A stretch of DNA of 8,288 nt from Chitinophagaceae bacterium (lineage in GTDB: Bacteria; Bacteroidota; Bacteroidia; Chitinophagales; Chitinophagaceae): positions 1-8,288 of the forward strand of contig JAIEQT010000650.1 in the NCBI GenBank assembly GCA_019747455.1, read 5' to 3'. Below, in pieces: positions 1 to 5,519 of this stretch. Below the pieces are notes generated by a model. It had not been told where the DNA came from. It saw only the letters and a program-made list of their open reading frames with translations, and did not search any database. The translations under genes and the position numbers were made by a program. The number at the start of each line of letters is the position of its first letter. Positions within the stretch are counted from its first letter, which is position 1.

Positions 1-444
1 GATCCTAACTTACCCAAAGTAAATATTGTACCGCAGGATATGGGTAGGGTGGTATTGAACTTGATTAATAATGCGTTTTTCGCCGTGAGCCAGCGTCAGA
101 ACGTCGGAACGTCAGAACGTCAGGAAAGACAATCGTCAGAGCGTCGGAACGTCGGGGCGTCGTGGCCTCTCCGTTCTGACGAAGAATACACCCCAATGGT
201 AATCGTATCAACACGAAAAAAAGAGGACACCATCGAAATCACTGTATCGGACAATGGTACCGGTATTCCTAATGAGATCAAGGAGAAGATCTTCCAGCCC
301 TTCTTTACTACCAAGCCAACCGGACAAGGAACGGGATTGGGATTGAGTTTGAGTTATGATATCGTGAAAGCGCATGGCGGAGAGTTGAGGGTGGAGAGTG
401 AGCAAGGGAAGGGTACAACGTTTAAGATTGAAATACCGATTTAG
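1..444 (+). CDS. Sensor histidine kinase, C-terminal ATPase domain (5' end outside window)
   Basis: The reading frame is open from base 1, so the gene begins upstream of the window; 147 codons remain. The internal ATG at 40 is not the start, because the preceding codons ([13 protein letters not shown]) continue the domain. All four ATP-binding boxes of a HATPase_c domain are present: N box [11 protein letters not shown] (codons 19-29), G1 DNGTGIP (84-90), F box FQPFFTT (98-104) and G2 GQGTGLGL (108-115), followed by the usual HGGxLxVES end. Such kinases autophosphorylate a histidine in an upstream dimerisation domain and pass the phosphate to a response regulator. The sensor and histidine regions lie outside the window, so the stimulus is unknown. 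No receiver domain follows; the protein ends just after the ATPase fold. Oddity: codons 32-61, in the loop between the N-box helix and the next strand, are encoded by a short tandem-repeat element. The frame is kept and all boxes are intact, so the kinase is probably functional. Confidence 0.93.
   Translation, partial: DPNLPKVNIVPQDMGRVVLNLINNAFFAVSQRQNVGTSERQERQSSERRNVGASWPLRSDEEYTPMVIVSTRKKEDTIEITVSDNGTGIPNEIKEKIFQPFFTTKPTGQGTGLGLSLSYDIVKAHGGELRVESEQGKGTTFKIEIPI
94..181 (+). repeat. In-frame octamer tandem array with inverted terminal copy, inside the kinase gene
   Basis: Nine consecutive 8-bp slots run in exact register from 94 to 165. Eight are variants of cgtcagaa: at 94, 102, 110, 118, 134, 142, 150 and 158. 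The slot at 126 (aagacaat) is diverged. An exact inverted copy of the motif, cgttctgacg, lies at 172-181 and could pair with 94-103 or 110-119 as a hairpin. Three octamers make 24 bp, so the array translates as a degenerate eight-residue repeat: [24 protein letters not shown]. It is clearly more GC-rich than the surrounding gene. The array sits at a variable surface loop of the ATPase fold, where added residues would be tolerated. Confidence 0.85.
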
Positions 445-446
445 GA

Positions 447-501
447 TACGAGATTCGGGTTGCGAGTTACGAGTTGGTTTTCAAACCCGAAACTCGAACC
501 C
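447..501. repeat. Heptamer array with inverted arms between convergent genes
   Basis: Four heptamers run forward: tacgaga (447-453), ttcgggt (454-460), tgcgagt (461-467) and tacgagt (468-474). After a 10-base spacer come two inverted heptamers, acccgaa (485-491) and actcgaa (492-498), then ccc. The arms can fold: gggtt-g-cgagtt (about 457-468) pairs with aactcgaaccc (491-501), leaving one bulged G. The element fills almost the whole gap between the kinase stop (444) and the msrB stop (512). A hairpin there could act as a transcription stop for both genes, but no clean T-tract follows on either strand, so terminator function is only an inference. Confidence 0.7.
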
Positions 502-511
502 TGTGTCTTTC

Positions 512-1075
512 TCATCCCTTTTTCGCATCATATTTCTTTTCTGCTTCCTTTGCCTTTTCGAAATCTAACACTACCCCATTGATGCAATAACGCAAACCTG
601 TTGGAGGAGGACCATCTTCGAATACATGGCCTAAATGTGATTTACATTTACCACATTGTACCTCTGTTCTCTGCATACCATGCGTATTATCAGGTGTGTA
701 GATAATAGATCCTTTTGTGATAGGCTCATAAAAACTAGGCCAGCCGCAACCACTATCAAATTTGGTATCACTTTTGAATAAGGCATTACCACAAACAGCA
801 CAGTAGTAAGTGCCGGCTTCCTTAAAATTCTCAAACTTGCTTGTCCAGGGACGCTCGGTACCTTTTTCTCTAGCTATATAATATACTTCCGGTGATAGAA
901 CCTTTTTCCATTCCTCATCTTCCAATTTTATTTTTTCTTTACTATCCCTAGAATAATAGGGGTTGGTCATTTTTTTACTGGTATCCATATTTGGTACTTT
1001 TTTAGATTTGTTTTGTTGAGCCCAACAACCGGGTAATAGAAACACTAGGGCTGTTAAGGTAATAACTAATTTCAT
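512..1075 (-). CDS. msrB: Peptide-methionine (R)-S-oxide reductase MsrB, predicted lipoprotein
   Basis: Reduces the R epimer of methionine sulfoxide in proteins, repairing oxidative damage. The 187-residue product has a signal peptide ending in a lipobox (LLPGC, Cys17), so it should be lipid-anchored outside the cytoplasmic membrane. A polar linker follows, then the MsrB domain from about residue 45 to 175. The zinc ligands are visible as CAVC (Cys92, Cys95) and CGKC (Cys141, Cys144). The catalytic cysteine is Cys164 in RYCINGVVLDF, and Cys110 in SGCGWPSF sits at the resolving position. The family residues of SHLGHVFEDGP are also present. No MsrA domain is fused. The start at 1075 is supported by the signal peptide directly after it. 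The upstream region is AT-rich with no Shine-Dalgarno sequence, usual for this phylum. It is divergent from adk and convergent with the kinase, so probably monocistronic. The lipobox, rather than a plain signal peptide, is the least certain part. Confidence 0.95.
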   Translation of the reverse strand: MKLVITLTALVFLLPGCWAQQNKSKKVPNMDTSKKMTNPYYSRDSKEKIKLEDEEWKKVLSPEVYYIAREKGTERPWTSKFENFKEAGTYYCAVCGNALFKSDTKFDSGCGWPSFYEPITKGSIIYTPDNTHGMQRTEVQCGKCKSHLGHVFEDGPPPTGLRYCINGVVLDFEKAKEAEKKYDAKKG

Positions 1076-1110
1076 GTTATAATTATTTAAATATGTTATT
1101 ATATACGTAA

Positions 1111-1118
1111 GAAACGTA
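1111..1118 (-). promoter_or_regulatory. Weak candidate -7 box for msrB
   Basis: Read on the minus strand this is TACGTTTC, a 7-of-8 match to the Bacteroidota -7 consensus TAnnTTTG, 36 bp upstream of the msrB ATG. No TTG lies at the usual 17-23 bp spacing; the nearest is 26 bp away. A second 7-of-8 match (AACGTTTG) lies at 1145-1152 on the same strand. Either could be chance in AT-rich DNA. Confidence 0.25.
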
Positions 1119-1219
1119 AAAAGCTTTCATCCTTATTCCTAAAACAAACGTTAATTAGGGGTTTGCATAGGTTTAAAAGGATTTATTCCCTTGTTAAAGA
1201 TAATTTAACAGTTCGATTG

Positions 1220-1227
1220 TATATTTG
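1220..1227 (+). promoter_or_regulatory. -7 promoter box for adk (TATATTTG)
   Basis: A perfect match to the Bacteroidota sigma-factor -7 consensus TAnnTTTG, with its last base 25 bp before the adk ATG at 1253. This implies a leader of roughly 20 nt. A TTG at 1191-1193 is 26 bp upstream, longer than the usual spacing, so the -33 element is weak. The box lies inside the region between 1163 and 1253 that could be read as an N-terminal extension, which argues that the extension is not translated. Confidence 0.5.
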
Positions 1228-1252
1228 TTCTTCATTCAAGGTTAGTACGTAC

Positions 1253-1834
1253 ATGTTTAATATTATCTTATTCGGTCCTCCCGGAAGTGGAAAAGGTACG
1301 CAAAGTGAAAGATTAATTGCTGCTTATGGTCTAAAACATCTTTCGACAGGCGATTTGTTGCGCAGTGAAATTGCACGCAAAACACCATTGGGTATCGAGG
1401 CAAAAAGTTTGATGGATAAAGGTCAGTTAGTGCCAGACGAGGTGGTGGTGGGCATGATCAGTTCTGCTTTAGATGAAAATCCGCAAGCTAAGGGATTTCT
1501 ATTTGATGGATTCCCTAGAACCGTTGCCCAGAGTGAATCTTTGGATAAACTCCTGAAATTGAAAAATACAGAAATCGGGGTTGTTTTAGCACTTGATGTA
1601 AGTGAAGAAGAATTGGTTAAACGTTTATTAAACAGAGGGCTTACCAGTGGAAGAAGTGATGATACCAATGAAGCAGTAATCAGAGCCCGCATTATTGAAT
1701 ACAAACAAAAAACAACGGTGGTAGCTAATTATTATGAACAGTTCAATAAAGTAGTACACCTAAAAGGAGAAGGCTCTGTTGAGGAAATTTTCAGCGGACT
1801 TTGCAGCGAAATCGATAAACGCTTGTCTATTTAA
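1253..1834 (+). CDS. adk: Adenylate kinase
   Basis: Catalyses ATP + AMP to 2 ADP in the cytoplasm, balancing adenine nucleotide pools; essential in most bacteria. The product is 193 residues. The P-loop GPPGSGKGT is at residues 8-16, STGDLLR of the AMP-binding region at 31-37, and the AMP/ATP site signature FDGFPRTVAQ at 84-93. The LID region is the short type (RGLTSGRSDDT, residues 128-138) without zinc-binding cysteines, followed by RARIIEY (144-150) with conserved arginines. The frame is open back to an ATG at 1163, but homologs start with M(F/L)NI(I/V)LFGPPG, and a perfect -7 box lies between the two ATGs, so 1253 is chosen. The gene is followed by a strong terminator, so it is probably transcribed alone. 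Confidence 0.97.
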   Translation: MFNIILFGPPGSGKGTQSERLIAAYGLKHLSTGDLLRSEIARKTPLGIEAKSLMDKGQLVPDEVVVGMISSALDENPQAKGFLFDGFPRTVAQSESLDKLLKLKNTEIGVVLALDVSEEELVKRLLNRGLTSGRSDDTNEAVIRARIIEYKQKTTVVANYYEQFNKVVHLKGEGSVEEIFSGLCSEIDKRLSI

Positions 1835-1874
1835 ACAACTGTTAAAGTTTTTGTGACCAATAACCAACTGCTAT

Positions 1875-1905
1875 CCCATCCTGCTTCAAGCGGGATGGGT
1901 TTTTT
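1875..1905 (+). terminator. Intrinsic terminator after adk
   Basis: A 10-bp stem, cccatcctgc (1875-1884) with gcgggatggg (1890-1899) including one G-U pair, closes a 5-base loop (ttcaa). It is followed directly by six T, one A and four more T. It starts 41 bp after the adk stop and separates adk from the paaZ promoter. Confidence 0.9.
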
Positions 1906-1934
1906 ATTTTCTTCCCCCGTAAACTATCAATCGT

Positions 1935-1942
1935 TAGCTTTG
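1935..1942 (+). promoter_or_regulatory. -7 promoter box for the paaZ operon (TAGCTTTG)
   Basis: A perfect TAnnTTTG match, with its last base 20 bp before the paaZ ATG and located just after the adk terminator. The expected leader is about 15 nt. There is no TTG at the -33 position; TTC at 1912-1914 has a 20-bp spacing and is the best candidate. Confidence 0.55.
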
Positions 1943-1962
1943 TTGCGATAATTAAGAGAGAT

Positions 1963-4008
1963 ATGTATCAGGTTGAAAATTATATTCAAGGCAGTTGGAT
2001 TAAAGGTGATGGAGATGGTCAGTTACTGTTCAACGCGGTTACGGGAGAACCCATCGCCAAAGCAAGTACAAAAGGTATCGATTTTGCTTCCGCACTTCAT
2101 TTTGCCAGAACCAAAGGCAATATGGTACTACGTAACATGAGCTTTCATGAGCGCGGTTTGATGTTGCGTGCATTAGCTATTCATTTAAGAGAACACCTAC
2201 CAAAATTTTATGATATCAGTTATCAAACCGGGGCAACTAAAGCAGATAGTTGGGTTGATATAGAAGGTGGGATCGGAAACTTATTCTCATACGCATCACT
2301 ACGCCGAAAATTTCCCGATACGCCTTATTGCTTGGATGGCGAACAGCATATTTTAGGTAAAGCTGGTAGTTTTATGGGGCATCATTTATTGATACCTAAA
2401 GAAGGGGTAGCTATACATATCAATGCCTTTAACTTTCCTGTTTGGGGAATGCTTGAGAAAATTGCCGTGAATTTATTGGCCGGTATGCCTGCCATAGTAA
2501 AGCCGGCTACCATTACCTCTTATGTAACAGAAGCTGTAGTAAAAGAGATTATTGCTTCTAATATTTTGCCCCCGGGAGCGCTACAATTGATTTGTGGTAG
2601 TGCCGGTGATTTATTAACGCATGTTACATCACAAGACGTAGTTACATTTACCGGTTCTGCCGCAACAGGCTTATTATTAAAATCGGGCAAAGAAATAGTA
2701 GCAGAGAATGTACCTTTTACGATGGAGGCCGACTCACTAAACTGTATTGTATTAGGGAACGATGTTACACCCAATATGCCCGAATGGGATATTTTCATTA
2801 AGGAAGTTAGAAAAGAGATGACAACAAAAGCCGGACAAAAATGCACGGCTATTCGGCGGATTTTTGTTCCCGAAAACAAAATCGAGGACGTACAAATTGC
2901 ATTAGGCAAGGCTTTGGCACAAACAATTATCGGTAATCCGTTGAATGAAACAGTACGAATGGGTTCATTAGCAGGAGAATCACAACGAGTGGAAGTGAAA
3001 TCTCAAGTACAAAAATTACTGGCGTCATCCCAAATCATATACGGCTCACTAGATAGTGTAAGCACAATTGATGCCGATGCAGAAAAAGGTGCGTTTATGA
3101 GTCCGCTCTTACTGCTCAATACAAATCCATTTAGCGATACGGTTGTTCATGAAACCGAGCCTTTTGGTCCGGTTGCCACCATCATGCCCTATTCTTCAAT
3201 AGAAGAAGCCATAACATTAGCAAAAATGGGGAAAGGATCATTGGTTAGTTCTATCGTAACTGCAGATACAACTATCGCAAAAAAATATGTGATAGGTGCC
3301 GGTACCTATCACGGAAGAGTACTCATTTTAAATAATGATTGTGCTAAAGAAAGCACCGGACATGGATCGCCATTGCCATTATTAGTGCATGGAGGACCTG
3401 GCAGAGCTGGTGGTGGAGAAGAAATGGGTGGTATACGTGGGGTAAAGCATTATATGCAACGAGTAGCTGTACAAGGCTCTCCCGATATGATTACGGCTAT
3501 CAGTGGAGTATACCAACAAGGTGCTAAGGGTAATACCAACACGATACACCCTTTTCAAAAATATTTTGAGGATCTTACAATAGGTGATCAACTTATTACA
3601 GAAAAAAGAACTATTACTTCAGAAGACATTAATGCGTTTGCCGATTTAAGTGGAGATCATTTCTACGCACATTTAACAAGTACTGATTTTATGGGTACTA
3701 TGTTTGAACGACAAGTTGCTCATGGTTATTTATTAATGAGTATGGCAGCAGGATTATTTGTTAGCAGTTATGAGAAAAATCCTGTTTTATTAAATTATGG
3801 AATAGATGAACTGCGTTTCACAAAACCGATGTATCCGGGAGCAACGATGTATGTTCGTTTTACTTGCAAAGAAAAAATACAACAAGAAAAAAAAGAAATA
3901 ACCGATATAGATAAGGGTATTGTAAAATGGCTGGTTGAGATGATTGATGAAAATGAAGAACTGGTGGGTATTGCAACCATATTAACAATGGTGGCTAAAA
4001 GACCGTAG
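1963..4008 (+). CDS. paaZ: Bifunctional PaaZ: oxepin-CoA hydrolase / 3-oxo-5,6-dehydrosuberyl-CoA semialdehyde dehydrogenase
   Basis: In aerobic phenylacetate catabolism PaaZ hydrolyses the ring of oxepin-CoA and oxidises the resulting aldehyde with NADP+. The 681 residues match the length of the E. coli enzyme. Residues 1 to about 505 form the aldehyde dehydrogenase: INAFNFPVWG (153-162), FTGSAATG (229-236), general base Glu255 in FTMEADSLN, nucleophile Cys294 in GQKCTAIRR and EPFGPVATI (399-407). After a linker, residues about 530-681 form a MaoC-like hydratase with SGDHFYAH (563-570). Asp565 and His570 have the same five-residue separation as the catalytic pair of E. coli PaaZ, and GIDELRFTKPMYPG follows. 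Both active sites are intact, so both steps should work. The ATG at 1963 lies just after a -7 box and gives the family's usual N-terminus. The last codons and the stop lie in a heptamer array. Other paa genes (ring-activating epoxidase, ligase, thiolase) are not in the window. Confidence 0.95.
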   Translation: MYQVENYIQGSWIKGDGDGQLLFNAVTGEPIAKASTKGIDFASALHFARTKGNMVLRNMSFHERGLMLRALAIHLREHLPKFYDISYQTGATKADSWVDIEGGIGNLFSYASLRRKFPDTPYCLDGEQHILGKAGSFMGHHLLIPKEGVAIHINAFNFPVWGMLEKIAVNLLAGMPAIVKPATITSYVTEAVVKEIIASNILPPGALQLICGSAGDLLTHVTSQDVVTFTGSAATGLLLKSGKEIVAENVPFTMEADSLNCIVLGNDVTPNMPEWDIFIKEVRKEMTTKAGQKCTAIRRIFVPENKIEDVQIALGKALAQTIIGNPLNETVRMGSLAGESQRVEVKSQVQKLLASSQIIYGSLDSVSTIDADAEKGAFMSPLLLLNTNPFSDTVVHETEPFGPVATIMPYSSIEEAITLAKMGKGSLVSSIVTADTTIAKKYVIGAGTYHGRVLILNNDCAKESTGHGSPLPLLVHGGPGRAGGGEEMGGIRGVKHYMQRVAVQGSPDMITAISGVYQQGAKGNTNTIHPFQKYFEDLTIGDQLITEKRTITSEDINAFADLSGDHFYAHLTSTDFMGTMFERQVAHGYLLMSMAAGLFVSSYEKNPVLLNYGIDELRFTKPMYPGATMYVRFTCKEKIQQEKKEITDIDKGIVKWLVEMIDENEELVGIATILTMVAKRP

Positions 4009-4027
4009 AATGTAGACCGGAGACAGT
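4000..4027 (+). repeat. Heptamer array across the paaZ stop codon
   Basis: Four consecutive 7-bp units in register: agaccgt (4000-4006), agaatgt (4007-4013), agaccgg (4014-4020) and agacagt (4021-4027). The first unit supplies the final Arg-Pro codons of paaZ, and the stop TAG (4006-4008) spans the first and second units. The 97-bp gap to the next gene begins within the array. Confidence 0.55.
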
Positions 4028-4062
4028 ATTAATTACTAGGTTATTGCGTTTGGGAATAATGA

Positions 4063-4077
4063 GACTCCGTAGGAGTC
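4063..4077. repeat. Perfect short palindrome in the paaZ-crotonase gap
   Basis: gactcc (4063-4068) and ggagtc (4072-4077) form a 6-bp perfect stem with a three-base loop (gta), followed by aaacatctatagg and an A-rich stretch up to the crotonase ATG at 4106. There is no T-tract, so it is not a terminator. From general familiarity, similar hairpin-plus-tail motifs recur between genes in Bacteroidota, but this window holds only one copy. It may tune mRNA processing or stability between the two genes. Confidence 0.45.
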
Positions 4078-4105
4078 AAACATCTATAGGAATTAAAATA
4101 ATAAT

Positions 4106-4876
4106 ATGTTAGAAGAAATCAAAGAGGGGTATGTAAAAAGAGAACGTGAGCATGGTATTGCCACAATCGAATTTTATCATCCGCAAAGCAATTCATTACC
4201 GGGTAAGGTTTTAGACGCATTAGCAAAAACCATCCATGCGGAAGGGCAAGATCCAGAAACAAAAGTTATCATTCTCCGATCGGCTGGTGAAAAAACTTTT
4301 TGCGCGGGTGCTTCTTTTGATGAACTGGCTGCTATTGCTAATGAAGCAGAGGGATTGAAATTTTTTAGTGGTTTCGCTAATGTTATCAACGCCATGCGTA
4401 CCTGCGGTAAAATCATCATTGCCCGAGTACAAGGTAAATGTATTGGTGGCGGCGTGGGATTAGCGGCGGCAGCCGATTATGCTATTGCTTGTGAAGCAGC
4501 AGAGGTAAAGCTTAGTGAATTAGCGGTTGGTATCGGTCCCTTTGTAGTTGGGCCGGCTGTTGAGCGAAAAATAGGACTATCTGCATTTTCTCAACTTACC
4601 ATTGATGCTACCATGTATCGCCCGGCCGATTGGGCACGTAAAAAGGGCTTGTTTGCAGAATTGCATAAAGATATTGCGGGTATGGATGATGCTATTACTC
4701 GCTTATCTATTACATTATCAAAATCAAGTACAGAAGCTTTGCATGAGCTCAAAAATATATTTTGGAAAGATACAGCCCACTGGGATGAATTACTAAAAGA
4801 GAGGGCGGCAATTAGTGGAAAATTAATTCTAAGCGATTATAGCAAACAATTTATAGCCAATTTTAAAAAGAAATAA
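4106..4876 (+). CDS. Enoyl-CoA hydratase/isomerase (crotonase) family protein
   Basis: A crotonase-fold acyl-CoA enzyme of 256 residues, the usual length. The oxyanion-hole segments are visible: CAGASFDEL (66-74) and GGGVGLAAAAD (114-124). Aligned without gaps to classical enoyl-CoA hydratase, the second catalytic glutamate is Glu138 (KLSELAVGI), while the position of the first glutamate is Gly118. The single-glutamate pattern, with a following GIGPFVVGP stretch, resembles from memory methylglutaconyl-CoA hydratase (LiuC)-type proteins more than PaaF-type hydratases. The position after paaZ suggests a step in phenylacetate or related acyl-CoA breakdown, but the exact substrate cannot be read from the sequence, so no symbol is given. 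The gene probably shares the paaZ transcript across a 97-bp gap with a hairpin, and it is followed 4 nt later by the glycosylase gene. An A-rich leader without a Shine-Dalgarno sequence precedes the ATG. Confidence 0.88.
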   Translation: MLEEIKEGYVKREREHGIATIEFYHPQSNSLPGKVLDALAKTIHAEGQDPETKVIILRSAGEKTFCAGASFDELAAIANEAEGLKFFSGFANVINAMRTCGKIIIARVQGKCIGGGVGLAAAADYAIACEAAEVKLSELAVGIGPFVVGPAVERKIGLSAFSQLTIDATMYRPADWARKKGLFAELHKDIAGMDDAITRLSITLSKSSTEALHELKNIFWKDTAHWDELLKERAAISGKLILSDYSKQFIANFKKK

Positions 4877-4880
4877 TTCT

Positions 4881-5516
4881 TTGATAACACGCAGTTTTGA
4901 CGACAAAGAACTGATATTATTTTGTGATAGCTTAGCTGATAGGGATGTAGATTTAAAAGCCATCATTGAATCTTATGGCTACCCGCCATATTGGAAAAGG
5001 GCTTTACATTTCGAAACATTAGTACAAATTATATTAGAACAGCAGGTTTCGCTAGCCTCAGCAAAGACCGCTTTTTTAAAATTAAAAAAGAAAATCGGGA
5101 AACTTACACCGCAAAAAATACTAACCGTTTCTGATGAAGATTTTAGAGCAGCTTATTTTAGTCGACAAAAAACAGCTTATACCAGAAACTTGGCGCAAGC
5201 AATTATTAAAGACGAAATAAATCTTCGCTCACTTCAGTATGAAAATGATGAAGTTGTAAGAACAGCACTTATGAAAATTAAAGGAATTGGTAACTGGACA
5301 GCCGACGTGTTTCTCATGATGGTACTTAGCAGAATCAATGTATTTCCCTTCGGAGACGTGGCGCTGGTAAATAGTTTGAAGCATATAAAACAACTTTCTA
5401 AAGAAACCACAAAAGCAGAAATGGAATTAGTTGTAGCGCAATGGGAGCCTTATAAAACGATTGCGGCTTTTCTATTATGGTGGGCTTATATACAGCGAAA
5501 AGGAATCAGGCTTTGA
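4881..5516 (+). CDS. AlkA-type DNA-3-methyladenine glycosylase (HhH-GPD family)
   Basis: Removes alkylated bases such as 3-methyladenine from DNA as the first step of base-excision repair, in the cytoplasm. The 211-residue protein has HFETLVQIILEQQVSLASA (43-61), the helix-hairpin-helix KIKGIGNWTADVF (132-144) and the catalytic aspartate Asp159 in FPFGDVALVNSL. It ends with the WEPYKTIAAFLLWW helix typical of AlkA-like enzymes. It lacks the N-terminal beta domain of the 282-residue E. coli AlkA, as other short bacterial members do. The start is TTG at 4881, chosen because no ATG or GTG lies between it and the conserved region (GYPPYW, HFETLVQIILEQQ), and the TTG reading gives the normal N-terminal length. 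The 4-nt gap after the crotonase stop points to coupled translation. The 3' end is only 3 bp from the convergent tolC-like gene. Linkage of a repair enzyme to paaZ is unusual. Confidence 0.9.
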   Translation: MITRSFDDKELILFCDSLADRDVDLKAIIESYGYPPYWKRALHFETLVQIILEQQVSLASAKTAFLKLKKKIGKLTPQKILTVSDEDFRAAYFSRQKTAYTRNLAQAIIKDEINLRSLQYENDEVVRTALMKIKGIGNWTADVFLMMVLSRINVFPFGDVALVNSLKHIKQLSKETTKAEMELVVAQWEPYKTIAAFLLWWAYIQRKGIRL

Positions 5517-5519
5517 GAA

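Noticed and set aside
94..165. CRISPR array
   Set aside because: Units are 8 bp and contiguous, with no 30-bp spacers and no cas genes.
94..181. Frameshift or assembly error in the kinase gene
   Set aside because: The frame stays open through the array and all four ATP-binding boxes on both sides are in the same frame.
1163..1252. N-terminal 30-residue extension of adenylate kinase from an upstream ATG
   Set aside because: The extension has no family counterpart, the P-loop sits at the normal distance from the ATG at 1253, and a perfect -7 promoter box lies inside the extension.
2520..2909. 129-codon antisense reading frame inside paaZ
   Set aside because: It lies wholly opposite the conserved aldehyde dehydrogenase domain and its translation has no recognisable motif.
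4045..4052. Separate promoter for the crotonase gene (TGCGTTTG)
   Set aside because: One mismatch at a key base, no TTG at a suitable distance, and more than 50 bp from the ATG; co-transcription with paaZ is simpler.
4177..4432. Overlapping antisense reading frames within the crotonase gene
   Set aside because: They mirror the codon pattern of the clear crotonase gene, match no recognisable family and have no promoter or start context.
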